A DNA stretch of 64,000 nucleotides from SAR202 cluster bacterium bin22 (lineage in GTDB: Bacteria; Chloroflexota; Dehalococcoidia; Lucifugimonadales; UBA3495): positions 434,001 to 498,000 of the forward strand of contig MPMM01000001.1 of the NCBI GenBank assembly GCA_002238505.1. The letters are read 5' to 3'. The position numbers and the translations under genes are program-made. Shown here piece after piece: positions 20,842-30,245 of this stretch. Position 1 is the stretch's first letter; every line of letters starts with the position of its first letter. Below the pieces are notes generated by a model that had not been told where the DNA came from, made no database searches, and saw only the letters and a list, made by a program, of their open reading frames with translations.

Positions 20842-21837
20842 ATGGGCGTTGGCAGGAAGCTCTTCCTGGTGGGACTGCTGGCCTGCCTGGTGTTTGCTGC
20901 TCTGGCTGGCTACGGGGACTTTCGGGAGGTTGGTACCCTTCTGGTTCAGTTTCCAGTCACCTATTTGCTGGCAGCCCTTGGGTTGGCGCTGGTCAACTAC
21001 TTTCTGAGGTTTCTGCGCTGGGCCTTCTACCTGAAAACTCTGGATATTGACGTGCCCATTGCCGTGAGTTTTCTGATCTTCCTGAGTGGACTGGCGATGA
21101 CTATTACCCCTGGAAAAGTGGGAGAACTGGTCAAGTGCTATCTCCTTAGGGACCGAATCGGCGTTCCTGTAACTCGTTCGGTTCCGGTTGTGCTAATGGA
21201 AAGGCTCACAGACCTGTTGTCCATTGTCCTGATGGGGCTCATTGGGGTCGCACTGCTCCCTCCCCTGGTCTCTGTTTCGTTGGGCGTGACACTGGCAGTG
21301 CTTGCCGGAGGGCTATATTTCCTCACCAACAGGCACACCGACCGCTTGATTCACCTTCCGATAATTCGGAGGTGGGCTGACCAGGTCCGGGAGGCTCGAG
21401 AGGGAATGAGAGTCTTGTCCAGGCCCGGTCCCATGACGGTAGCTGTAACCCTGGGACTGGTGTCATGGATCAGTGAAGGCGTGGCCCTGTGGGTGGTACT
21501 CAAGGGCCTGGGGGCAGACATTGGCATTGTTCTCTCCATGCCGATTTACGGGGGCTCTGTGCTGGCCGGGGCCGCAACAACTCTTCCCGGAGGCCTGGTG
21601 GGTACGGAAGGCGCAATGGTGGCGCTATTGCAGCAGAGTGGATCAAGTCGGGACGTGGCGGCTACCGGAACCTTGCTGGTGAGAGTGGCTACACTGTGGT
21701 TTGCGGTAGCAGTAGGGCTGGCCGCACTGGCGTGGTTCCACTGGTTTCTCCCCAACAGTAGAGCGACTGTCGTAAAGCCTGAAAATGCTGAGCCGCCGGC
21801 GGAATGTACGGCGGAGAAGGGCCGCGCAGATGGTTAA
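20842..21837 (+). CDS. Lysylphosphatidylglycerol synthase TM / UPF0104 family (flippase-like) membrane protein
   Basis: FLIFLSGLAMTITPGKVGELVKCYLLRDRIGVPVTRSVPVVLMERLTDLLSIVL; GGSVLAGAATTLPGGLVGTEGAMVALL. Confidence 0.85.
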   Translation: MGVGRKLFLVGLLACLVFAALAGYGDFREVGTLLVQFPVTYLLAALGLALVNYFLRFLRWAFYLKTLDIDVPIAVSFLIFLSGLAMTITPGKVGELVKCYLLRDRIGVPVTRSVPVVLMERLTDLLSIVLMGLIGVALLPPLVSVSLGVTLAVLAGGLYFLTNRHTDRLIHLPIIRRWADQVREAREGMRVLSRPGPMTVAVTLGLVSWISEGVALWVVLKGLGADIGIVLSMPIYGGSVLAGAATTLPGGLVGTEGAMVALLQQSGSSRDVAATGTLLVRVATLWFAVAVGLAALAWFHWFLPNSRATVVKPENAEPPAECTAEKGRADG

Positions 21838-22774
21838 GCCCGGGAAGGGTCCTTCTCCATCCCCTGCAGGTTCAACGGCGTTGGCACTCATCCGCGCGTT
21901 GAGGCCCCGGCAATGGATCAAGAACGTCCTGGTCTTCCTTCCCTTCCTGTTCGCGGTTGACCTGGCCTGGTCACCCGGTGACCTCACCACCCTTCGAGAA
22001 CCTCTGGTCCGTCTCCTTCTCATGGGAGTGTCATTTTGCGCGCTCTCAGCCTCAGTTTACCTGTTGAATGATCTTCAGGATCGTGAGGCAGACCGAAATC
22101 ACCCGTCGAAACGCTTCAGACCCCTGGCGTCAGGTCAGGTGGGCACATCCCTCGCTGTAGGGGCATTAACTGTCCTGGCGACGGCAGGGCTCGCTATCTC
22201 CACTTTCATAGACCCGCTGATGGGGGGAATCGGAGCGCTGTACCTGGCATTGAACCTGGGGTATTCCTTGGGTCTGAAGAGAGTCGTGATTGTTGATGTG
22301 TTGTTGGTGGCCAGCGGCTATGTCATCAGGACTGTCGCGGGAGCCCTGGTTATTGGCGTAGTGCCTTCGCCCTGGCTTTACACTACTACGGGGGCCGCTG
22401 CGCTGTTCATTGTGTTGGGGAAGCGATTTGCCGAGGTCAGGCTGGCCGCCGACTCAACCGGAAACCAGCGGCCCGTTTTGCTCCAATATCCAGCCGCATT
22501 TGTGGGCCAGCTTCTGAACATCAGCGCGGCCACGGCCCTGGTCAGCTACTCCCTCTATACGATTGAGGCGGCTAACCTGCCAGCCAACAACGCCATGCTG
22601 CTAACGATTCCGCTGGTAGCCTTTGGTCTCTTTCGGTTCCTTTATCTGGTCCACACCAATGCCGACGCCGAATATCCGGAACTCCTGATTGCTAGAGACT
22701 TGCCTATGGTAATATCGATAGTCGTGTGGCTGGCTACCGCAGGAATTATACTGGTTATAGACGGCTTGGCCTGA
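21830..22774 (+). CDS. UbiA-family prenyltransferase, decaprenyl-phosphate phosphoribosyltransferase-like
   Basis: LIRALRPRQWIKNVLVFLPFLFA; SVYLLNDLQDREADRNHPSKRFRPLASGQV; start at MVKPGKGP overlaps preceding gene by 8 nt. Confidence 0.88.
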   Translation: MVKPGKGPSPSPAGSTALALIRALRPRQWIKNVLVFLPFLFAVDLAWSPGDLTTLREPLVRLLLMGVSFCALSASVYLLNDLQDREADRNHPSKRFRPLASGQVGTSLAVGALTVLATAGLAISTFIDPLMGGIGALYLALNLGYSLGLKRVVIVDVLLVASGYVIRTVAGALVIGVVPSPWLYTTTGAAALFIVLGKRFAEVRLAADSTGNQRPVLLQYPAAFVGQLLNISAATALVSYSLYTIEAANLPANNAMLLTIPLVAFGLFRFLYLVHTNADAEYPELLIARDLPMVISIVVWLATAGIILVIDGLA

Positions 22775-22792
22775 GCCTCCCGTCCCAAGAGG

Positions 22793-23944
22793 TTGGCAAT
22801 GCAGGATGAGCGATATTTCACCCCGGTCCCGGCGCAGGATCCGGGAAAGGGAAATACGAAACCCACGGGTCGGTCTGTAGTTGCAGTCGTCGCAACCCGC
22901 CCTGAAACCGTGCTGGAAGACGTGGGACAGGCCATGGGGATGGCCGGAGTCCAGGAGGTTCTTTCTCCCGAACTGGCGACGCTGCTGAAGATTAACATCT
23001 CCTGGCAACATTGGTACCCGGGCTGTTCCACTACTCCCTGGCAACTTGAAGGCGTAGTAAAGGCCCTGCAAGGACTGGGCCATCAGGATCTGATTGCAGC
23101 CCACAACGGGACAGTTGTGGTGGATTCCTTTGAGGGAGAGGAGAACAACAAGCACAAGTCAGTGCAGGACAAATACCACCTGCCCACCGTTCACCTGGAT
23201 ACTCCTCCCAACGTCTGGATTGACTACAAACCCCGGGCCGAAATGCTTGTCCTCAACGACATTTTTCCCGAGGGTATCCAGATTCCCGAAATTTTCCCTG
23301 GCAAGAACATCATCCAGTTGCCGACCATGAAGACCCACGTTTTTACCACCATGACCGGCGCGATGAAAAACGCTTTTGGTGGTTTGTTGCACCGTAAGCG
23401 CCACTGGACTCACTCCGTTATTCATGAAACGCTGGTTGACCTTCTTGCCATACAGCAGGAAATCCATCCAGGAATCTTTGCGGTGATGGACGGTACGTTT
23501 GCCGGCGATGGTCCGGGCCCCCGGGCGATGCGCTGGCACATTAAGGACCGCATCCTGGCCAGCGCAGACCAGGTTGCCATAGATGCAGTGGCGGCTCACA
23601 TGATGGGATTTGACCCCATGAAGCTGAAGTTTATTCGCCTGGCCCATGAAAGAGGTCTGGGGTGCGGCGACATTTCCCAGATCGACGTAGTGGGAGAGGA
23701 TATAAGCCAGGTTAACTGGAAATTTACGGGGACGGAGAACACCTTCGCCAGCCGGGGGCAGAAGCTTATCTACTGGGGTCCCCTGAAGCCACTGGAGAAT
23801 TTCTTGCTGCGTAGTCCCTTGGCGTCTTGGGCATACATGGCTTCCAACCTGTACCACAATGGCTACTGGCTGAACACCCATGGAAAAGGGAGAATAAATG
23901 CCGCGCTAAAGACCGAGTGGGGAAGACTTTTCGAGTCCTATTAG
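22793..23944 (+). CDS. DUF362 domain-containing protein
   Basis: IKINISWQHWYPGCSTTPWQLEGVV-type; NIIQLPTMKTHVFTTMTGAMKNAFGGLLHRKRHWTHSVIHETLVDL. Confidence 0.85.
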   Translation: MAMQDERYFTPVPAQDPGKGNTKPTGRSVVAVVATRPETVLEDVGQAMGMAGVQEVLSPELATLLKINISWQHWYPGCSTTPWQLEGVVKALQGLGHQDLIAAHNGTVVVDSFEGEENNKHKSVQDKYHLPTVHLDTPPNVWIDYKPRAEMLVLNDIFPEGIQIPEIFPGKNIIQLPTMKTHVFTTMTGAMKNAFGGLLHRKRHWTHSVIHETLVDLLAIQQEIHPGIFAVMDGTFAGDGPGPRAMRWHIKDRILASADQVAIDAVAAHMMGFDPMKLKFIRLAHERGLGCGDISQIDVVGEDISQVNWKFTGTENTFASRGQKLIYWGPLKPLENFLLRSPLASWAYMASNLYHNGYWLNTHGKGRINAALKTEWGRLFESY

Positions 23945-23974
23945 GCGGAGCAGGCGAAATCCGCCTGCGGGTTG

Positions 23975-25180
23975 CTAAAGGAAATTGTCTCGCGCTACCG
24001 ACTCGGCCATACGAAAGACTTCCTGAAAAGGACGGCCTGTTTCCTGGGCAATACGGCGGCAATCTTCGTATTCCGGGGATGCGGCGACAACCTGGCCTGA
24101 CAGGTACTTAAGCTTCACTCTGACCCTGCCGACTTCGGTCTCAACTTCCTCGATGTCCCGCCGGGCAGCATACCTCTCCACTGGACGGCTGCGGACCCCC
24201 AGTGTGGGCGTCTCCCGAAGTATTACCTCAACTCCCGAATCCTCTAGATGTTCGGGAAGTAGCGCCGAGAGGATTACCCCTGGGCGATTCTTCTTCATCT
24301 GGATGGGCGTGTGCCACACATCCAGCGCCCCTATTTCGAACAGCTTCTCCTGGGCGTATCCAAGCACCTCGCCGGTTACGTCGTCCAGATTGGTCTCAAG
24401 CAGCACGATTCCCTGTTGCTTTGGTGCGATGCCGTTTGTAGATGCTGTCAGGTCTGTTGTCTTACCCAGCCAGATTCTCAGGGCGTTCGGAAAAGCCTCC
24501 GGGTCCTTGTTGCCCAGACCGACGCCAATGGCTTCTACCGACATGGGTGGCCTGCCGAAGTTTGCCAGAGATGTGATGATGGCGGCTCCGGTGGGTGTCG
24601 TGAGTTCGCCCGCCCCCTGGTGAATTGACAGTTCGGATGTTACGGGAGCCTCCGCCATGGCGACCAGTTCCAGTGTTGCAGGAGCGGGGTTGGAATACCC
24701 GCCTGGCCAGCGGGGAGGAGAAGCGGCGCCCAGCACCAGCGGCGCTGAATAGACTTTCCCGACACCCAGGAAGTGGAGTCCGTAAGCAAAACCAACGACG
24801 TCCACCAAAGTATCAACAGTTCCCAGTTCCTCCAGTTCCAGAACATCGGGTCCTTCCCCGTGAACCCGGCACTCGGCCTGCCAGAGGTTGTGGAGGACTT
24901 GTTCTGCCTGTCGCTTAACCTGGTCCGGCAAGGCGCTGCTGGAGACTATCTCAGACAATTCCCGGGGCGTGTATTTGTACCCGTCTTGGCACGCCACAGC
25001 CAGGTTTGTCCCTCGAACTTCGCAGCGGCGCTCTATGGTGCAGGAAAGTTCAAATCCGCTTACATCCAGGAGCGCGAGCCCCCGGCGCAGATCTTCCAGC
25101 GTCAGGCCTAAATCCAGCAAGGCGCCTAGCAGCATGTCGCCGCTGGCGCCGCCAATGGATTGTATGTAGGCTATTTTCAT
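23975..25180 (-). CDS. larC: Nickel insertion protein LarC
   Basis: AYIQSIGGASGDMLLGALLDLG; HQGAGELTTPTGAAIITSL; LLETNLDDVTGEVLGYAQEKLFEIGALDVWHTPIQMKKNRPGVILSAL. Confidence 0.94.
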   Translation of the reverse strand: MKIAYIQSIGGASGDMLLGALLDLGLTLEDLRRGLALLDVSGFELSCTIERRCEVRGTNLAVACQDGYKYTPRELSEIVSSSALPDQVKRQAEQVLHNLWQAECRVHGEGPDVLELEELGTVDTLVDVVGFAYGLHFLGVGKVYSAPLVLGAASPPRWPGGYSNPAPATLELVAMAEAPVTSELSIHQGAGELTTPTGAAIITSLANFGRPPMSVEAIGVGLGNKDPEAFPNALRIWLGKTTDLTASTNGIAPKQQGIVLLETNLDDVTGEVLGYAQEKLFEIGALDVWHTPIQMKKNRPGVILSALLPEHLEDSGVEVILRETPTLGVRSRPVERYAARRDIEEVETEVGRVRVKLKYLSGQVVAASPEYEDCRRIAQETGRPFQEVFRMAESVARDNFL

Positions 25181-26052
25181 CGCTGCTGGTCAATAGTTTC
25201 CCGGGATGGCCCGCGCTTAACCTGCGCTCCCAACTGGTCATTCAGACTTCCAGAACGCAGGCCTGACAGGTCAAGGGACACCCACAAATAGCCGATATTC
25301 TTGAGGTTGTCGGATATTTCCTTGCGGTGAGCAAAGGCCAGTTCCATTTCCGACTCTCCCACCTCAACCCGGCAGTGGTTATTGTGGTGGCGGGCCCGCA
25401 CTTCACGCAGCCCCAGGCTCTTCAGGAATGTCTCGGCCTGCTCAATCCTGGAAAGATTCTCGACAGTCACTGGGGTTCCGTATGGAATCCTGGAAGAGAG
25501 GCAAGGTTGGGCAGGTTTATCCCAGACGGGCAGATCCAGGTACCTGGCAATTTGCCGGACTGCTGCCTTATCGAGTTGAGCCTCCACCAGGGGGCTGCGG
25601 ACGCGGTTTTCTGAGGCGGCCACCAGGCCAGGCCGGTAATCGCCAAGGTCGTCCAGGTTGGCCCCGTTGGCTACCCATGCAAAACCCTCCGATTCAGCCA
25701 GTTTACATAATTCCCCATAGAGTTCGGTTTTGCAGAAATAGCAGCGGTTGGGAGCGTTGGTGACGTAGCCTTCCGACTCCATCTCAGCAGTCTTGATGGT
25801 GCTGTGGGCAAACCCAAAAGACCCGGCTAGTTCCCTGGCCTCCTGCAATTCTCGCTTCGCCACTGCAGGGGAAATCGCCGTTACCGCCAGCGCTCTGTCC
25901 CCCAGCGCCCGGTGGCCTGCCACCGCTAGCAATGCACTGTCCACGCCACCGGAATAGGCAACGACCACCGATCCCATGTCCCTGAGGATCTCTTCCAGCC
26001 GGTTCAGAGCATTTTCTGGAGTTGAGTCTGACTGAGCTTCAAGTTTTGCCAT
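25177..26052 (-). CDS. larE: ATP-dependent sulfur transferase LarE
   Basis: VVVAYSGGVDSALLAVAG; NRCYFCKTELYGEL; KPAQPCLSSRIPYGTPVT; overlaps larC by 4 nt. Confidence 0.94.
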   Translation of the reverse strand: MAKLEAQSDSTPENALNRLEEILRDMGSVVVAYSGGVDSALLAVAGHRALGDRALAVTAISPAVAKRELQEARELAGSFGFAHSTIKTAEMESEGYVTNAPNRCYFCKTELYGELCKLAESEGFAWVANGANLDDLGDYRPGLVAASENRVRSPLVEAQLDKAAVRQIARYLDLPVWDKPAQPCLSSRIPYGTPVTVENLSRIEQAETFLKSLGLREVRARHHNNHCRVEVGESEMELAFAHRKEISDNLKNIGYLWVSLDLSGLRSGSLNDQLGAQVKRGPSRETIDQQR

Positions 26053-26141
26053 AGATTTGGCCTGTTTGCTACCATGAAAGGGAGGAATTCGCTTTGCGTG
26101 CTGGCGTTATTATACCAGCGAGTTTCTGAAGGAAGTGAAGG

Positions 26142-26507
26142 TTGACGGTCCAGAGCATTAGCGCCATTACCCTTGCGGTTCACGACATGGCAAGATCAGT
26201 AATATTTTATAGGGACCGCATCGGGCTGGCCATGTTGTACGGGGGAGAGAATTCAGGATTCACCAGCTTTCAGGTGGGCACTAGTTACCTCAATCTAATC
26301 TCTACAGAGAAACCACTTGCATGGTGGGGAAGGTCGATCTTCTACGTAGATGACGTGGATAAAATGCACCTAAAGCTGGTGGAAAAGGGGATAAATACGG
26401 ACTCCGAACCTGCCGATGCCCCATGGGGAGAGCGATACTTTCACGTTACGGACCCGGACGGGCACGAACTCAGCTTCGCCAAACCCTTGGACGGGACTGG
26501 TCACTGA
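26142..26507 (+). CDS. VOC/glyoxalase family protein (TTG start)
   Basis: ITLAVHDMARSVIFYRDRIGLAM...YFHVTDPDGHELSFAKPL. Confidence 0.88.
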   Translation: MTVQSISAITLAVHDMARSVIFYRDRIGLAMLYGGENSGFTSFQVGTSYLNLISTEKPLAWWGRSIFYVDDVDKMHLKLVEKGINTDSEPADAPWGERYFHVTDPDGHELSFAKPLDGTGH

Positions 26508-26998
26508 CTAGTCTCTTCCAGATCCTTGCTGAAGTGGAGTACTGTCACCGAGCCATAATGGCCCTGACCGGTTTGGCAGTATCCAGAGTCCTGGTACATT
26601 TGGATCGCCGGCTTTAGAGGTGTTACGGTGGAAAGGCGGAGTCTGGTATAGCCCTGCCGCCGACAATATTCCTCCGCAGTTTTAAGTAGCCGCCGCGCGA
26701 TTCCCTGTCTTCGCCAGTTGATGTCAACTCCCATACGGCGCAATTCTCCGGTATGAGTGTCTCGTCGTTGAATCCCCACCATCCCAACCACCTTGCCGTT
26801 CACTGTCGCCACCCAGAAACAGCTCCCGGCTGGTTCAATGTAGTGATGTTGGATGTCTGCCAGGTCGGCCTGGAGGCTCTCCCTGGTGTAAGCCTCGAAA
26901 TCTTCCTCAAAGCCGGCAGCAAACTGGGATTGCCCCTCCGTGAAAAGCCGCCTGACTTCGTCAGCGTCTTCAGATCTGAATTTCCGGATAGTGACCAT
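26501..26998 (-). CDS. GNAT family N-acetyltransferase
   Basis: GELRRMGVDINWRRQGIARRLLKTAEEYCRRQGYTRLRLST. Confidence 0.9.
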   Translation of the reverse strand: MVTIRKFRSEDADEVRRLFTEGQSQFAAGFEEDFEAYTRESLQADLADIQHHYIEPAGSCFWVATVNGKVVGMVGIQRRDTHTGELRRMGVDINWRRQGIARRLLKTAEEYCRRQGYTRLRLSTVTPLKPAIQMYQDSGYCQTGQGHYGSVTVLHFSKDLEETSQ

Positions 26999-27023
26999 AG
27001 GCAGGTTGCTGCGGCGACCGGGC

Positions 27024-28115
27024 TTACACGTTCACCAGGAAATTAATGACGTCTCCGTCCCTTACCTGGTAGGTCTTGCCCTCTGAGCGCAACGCTCCCT
27101 CTTTGCGGCTCTGGGCAATGTTGCCGCACCGGCAAAGATCGTCGTAAGGGACCACCTCCGCCCGGATGAAGCCCCGTACGAAATCGGAGTGAATGGTCCC
27201 CGCTGCTTCCTGGGCGGGCAGGCCATCGGGAACACTCCAGGCCCGCACTTCGTCAGGACCTACGGTGAGGAAGGAAATGAGCCCAAGGGTGCTGTAGCTG
27301 GAGCGAATTACCCGGGTCATAGCCGATTCGTCCAGTCCCAGGTCATTTCGAAATTCCTCCGCCTCTTCTTCGGACATCAGAGCCAATTCCGCTTCCAGAC
27401 TGGCGCTGAGGCAAACTTCACCCACCGACTCTGCACCAGGGATTTCCATTCCCAGATCTTCCAGACTCGGTTCGGGCCCGTCTTCGCCAGTGTTAAAGCC
27501 AACGATTAATGGCTTGCCCGTCAAAAGCTGGTAGTTTACCAGGATTGCCTGCTCTGATTCGGTGACCTGTTGCGCCCTGAGGGGGATTCCATCTTCAAGG
27601 CCCGCTTTGACCTTCCTGATGGTTTCCAATTGACGGGTCAGGGCTGGACGCTCTGCCGGCTTCGCCTTTTTCATTCCGTCTTCCAGACGCTCCACTGCCC
27701 GATCCGCTACCTCGAGGTCGGCGAAGGTAAGTTCGCCCAGCATAGTTTCCAAATCCCGGCCGGGGTCAATGGTCATCAATGGGTGGACAACAGCGGGATT
27801 GTCGAAAGCGCGGATCACCACAAGGAATGCATCAGCGCCCTGCAGAATGTTGCGGTATTTGCCAACTATGCCCTGGGACTTGGCCAGTGATTCGGGGCCG
27901 GGAACATCCCAGTACTTAATCTCCGCCGGCACAACCCGCTTCGGGTTGTACATGCCCGAAAGAACTTCAAGCCTTTGGTCGGGCACCTTGACGACGCCGA
28001 GGTGCATTTCAGTAGCAGACCCGCTGGCGCCGCTGGTGTCAGCATTGCCGCGGGTCAGTGCGTTGAAAACCGTGGTCTTCCCCGACTGGGGAAGACCGAT
28101 TATTCCTATATCCAT
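27024..28115 (-). CDS. ychF: Redox-regulated ATPase YchF
   Basis: MDIGIIGLPQSGKTTVFNALTRG; C-terminal ADSDFVRGFIRAEVVPYDDL-like and GKTYQVRDGDVINFLVNV TGS domain. Confidence 0.94.
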   Translation of the reverse strand: MDIGIIGLPQSGKTTVFNALTRGNADTSGASGSATEMHLGVVKVPDQRLEVLSGMYNPKRVVPAEIKYWDVPGPESLAKSQGIVGKYRNILQGADAFLVVIRAFDNPAVVHPLMTIDPGRDLETMLGELTFADLEVADRAVERLEDGMKKAKPAERPALTRQLETIRKVKAGLEDGIPLRAQQVTESEQAILVNYQLLTGKPLIVGFNTGEDGPEPSLEDLGMEIPGAESVGEVCLSASLEAELALMSEEEAEEFRNDLGLDESAMTRVIRSSYSTLGLISFLTVGPDEVRAWSVPDGLPAQEAAGTIHSDFVRGFIRAEVVPYDDLCRCGNIAQSRKEGALRSEGKTYQVRDGDVINFLVNV

Positions 28116-28155
28116 GGGTTGCTATTCCTGAAGTCTAATTTTCCTGGCAGTCAGG

Positions 28156-29328
28156 CTAGTCCCTGCCCAGGATTACCGTGCCGGTGGAAGACAAGGAACC
28201 TCCGGTGCCATTCACCAGGGAAATCTTCGGGGAGTCACTGCCGTCCTTGGCCTTGACTTGACGCTCTCCACACTCTCCCCGCAATTGCCGGACCGACTCC
28301 ACCAAGAGGAAACTGCCGTACATGCCCGGGTGCGTATAAGACAGTCCGCCTCCTGCCGTATTCAAAGGGAAGTCGCCACCGGGCGCGGTACGTTGGTCGG
28401 CGACAAAATCGGGAGCCTCTCCCGGTCCGCAAAAGCCCAACCCCTCCAGTGACAGCATAACGGTGTAGGTGAAGGAGTCGTAGATGAGGGTTACATCTAC
28501 GTCATCGTGGGTGACGCCAGCTCTTCCCAGAGCATTGGGGCCAGTCTCCCGGGCAATCAGGGAAGTGTAGGAAGGCATGGCGCTAATCAGGTTGTGGTCG
28601 TGGCCTTCGGCGGCTCCCAGCAGCCAAACGGGGGCCTTGCGGCAGTTGGCGGCCTTCTCCGCAGTAGTAACAACGATAGCCGCTCCCGAATCGGTAACCA
28701 GGCAGCAGTCAAAGAGATGGAAGGGCCAGGACACCCAGCGGGAATTATGGTAGTCATCAAAGGACATGGGTGTTTCGTGCATGACCGCTTTGGGGTTGAG
28801 ATTGGCCCATTTGCGGGTGGAGACGGCGAGTTCCGCCATGGCCTGTCGGGTCCGGTCTTCCCCGTATTCGTGCATGTAACGGGTACAGGCCATGGAATAG
28901 TTGATGGGTTGGCCAATCAGACCGTAGGGCGATTCGTACTGGGAAACAGGCAGGTTGGGGTCCGCTGGCACTCGTGCGCGGGTGGACCTCCCCGCCTGCC
29001 CATGGGTTATCAGAACAGTGTCGCAGTAACCGGCGCGGATGGCCGCGGCCGCGTGGGCAACGTGAATCACGAAAGACGAGCCACCAACGGAAGTATTGTC
29101 GGTAAAGCCGGGCTGTATGCCCATGTATTCGGCCGTTGCTAGGGTCGAGAATCCGGCGGTCAACAGTCCGTTTACTTCAGACTTGGCGATGCCGGCATCT
29201 TCCAGTGCATTGTAGGCGGCTTCGGCGTGGTGCTGGAGGGACGACTTGTTGGGCACCGTGCCCATTTCATCCGACTCAGCTACACCGACAATCGCAATAT
29301 CTCTTTCTCGGGTTGAACTTGACGTCAT
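28156..29328 (-). CDS. Thiolase domain-containing protein (SCP2-type thiolase)
   Basis: IAIVGVAESDEMG; GLLTAGFSTLATAEYMGIQPGFTDNTSVGGSSFVIHVAHAAAAIRAG; NTAGGGLSYTHPGMYG. Confidence 0.9.
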   Translation of the reverse strand: MTSSSTRERDIAIVGVAESDEMGTVPNKSSLQHHAEAAYNALEDAGIAKSEVNGLLTAGFSTLATAEYMGIQPGFTDNTSVGGSSFVIHVAHAAAAIRAGYCDTVLITHGQAGRSTRARVPADPNLPVSQYESPYGLIGQPINYSMACTRYMHEYGEDRTRQAMAELAVSTRKWANLNPKAVMHETPMSFDDYHNSRWVSWPFHLFDCCLVTDSGAAIVVTTAEKAANCRKAPVWLLGAAEGHDHNLISAMPSYTSLIARETGPNALGRAGVTHDDVDVTLIYDSFTYTVMLSLEGLGFCGPGEAPDFVADQRTAPGGDFPLNTAGGGLSYTHPGMYGSFLLVESVRQLRGECGERQVKAKDGSDSPKISLVNGTGGSLSSTGTVILGRD

Positions 29329-29520
29329 GTTGAGCTATTCCTCCTGGCCAACCCACTGCGTGTAGGGCAGCGACATTGGGGAAGATGTTACACTAATTCG
29401 GTTACAATGGACAATGTCAGAAAGCTCCTGGTGGACGATAGTCCTCCGGCTCTTGCAACTGGGGCTGGAGTCATAAGAGGGTGACCTTGCTGGACCCCAG
29501 GCATATAGGTGAGGAAAAAT

Positions 29521-30144
29521 ATGCCCCGTAACTTCTGGATGATTACCTGCAACGAAGAGAACTTCAACATTACCCGTGAAATGGACTTCACCAGGCAGGG
29601 TTTGAAGTCGGAATACCGCAGAAAGGTGCAAAGGGTCGAGAAAGATGACCGTCTGCTCTTCTACGTGATGGGCATTCGCAAGTTTACCGCCACAGCAACC
29701 GTTACAGCTTCCTACAAGGAAGAGGACCCGGGATTCTGGAAGAACGAAGGAAGCGCCACCTGGCCCTATCTAATTGGAATCAAGCCGGAACTGGTTCTGG
29801 ATGAAGAACAGTATATTGAGGCCGGCCTGTTGGCCCACCGCCTGGACTATATACGAAGGTGGCCTCCCGAGAACTGGTATATGGCCTTCCAGGGGAACCT
29901 TCATCTCCTGCCGAAGGGAGACTTCTTCCTGATTGAGGAAGAGATGAAGAAGCTCAAGTTTGGGCGAGCTTACCTGGACGAAGCGCCTGCCCAGCCAGCC
30001 CCGGTTACCCGTTCCCGAAAATCCCGCCGTTCGGGCGGAAGGAGGGAATCGCAACCCAGGGGCGAGGCTAACCAGGACCAGGAACCTTCAGAAGCTCAAG
30101 ATTCGGGAGAACTTCGGAAGGCAGAGAAGACAGAGTCGGATTAG
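29521..30144 (+). CDS. EVE/PUA-like domain protein with basic low-complexity C-terminus
   Basis: MPRNFWMITCNEENFNITREMDFTRQGL...VEKDDRLLFYVMGIRKFTATATVTASYKEED; tail RSRKSRRSGGRRESQPRG. Confidence 0.75.
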   Translation: MPRNFWMITCNEENFNITREMDFTRQGLKSEYRRKVQRVEKDDRLLFYVMGIRKFTATATVTASYKEEDPGFWKNEGSATWPYLIGIKPELVLDEEQYIEAGLLAHRLDYIRRWPPENWYMAFQGNLHLLPKGDFFLIEEEMKKLKFGRAYLDEAPAQPAPVTRSRKSRRSGGRRESQPRGEANQDQEPSEAQDSGELRKAEKTESD

Positions 30145-30245
30145 CTCATCGACTCCTGCACTGCCTGAATCCTGGCCTCGGTCCGGGTCCGTCCGCAGCC
30201 TGGTCGGTTCGAGGGTGGAGCAAGGCACCCCGAAAAGTTAGTGCG

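Noticed and set aside
30200-30240. tRNA-like GGTTCGAG motif
   Set aside because: No cloverleaf can be drawn around it; no tRNA supported.
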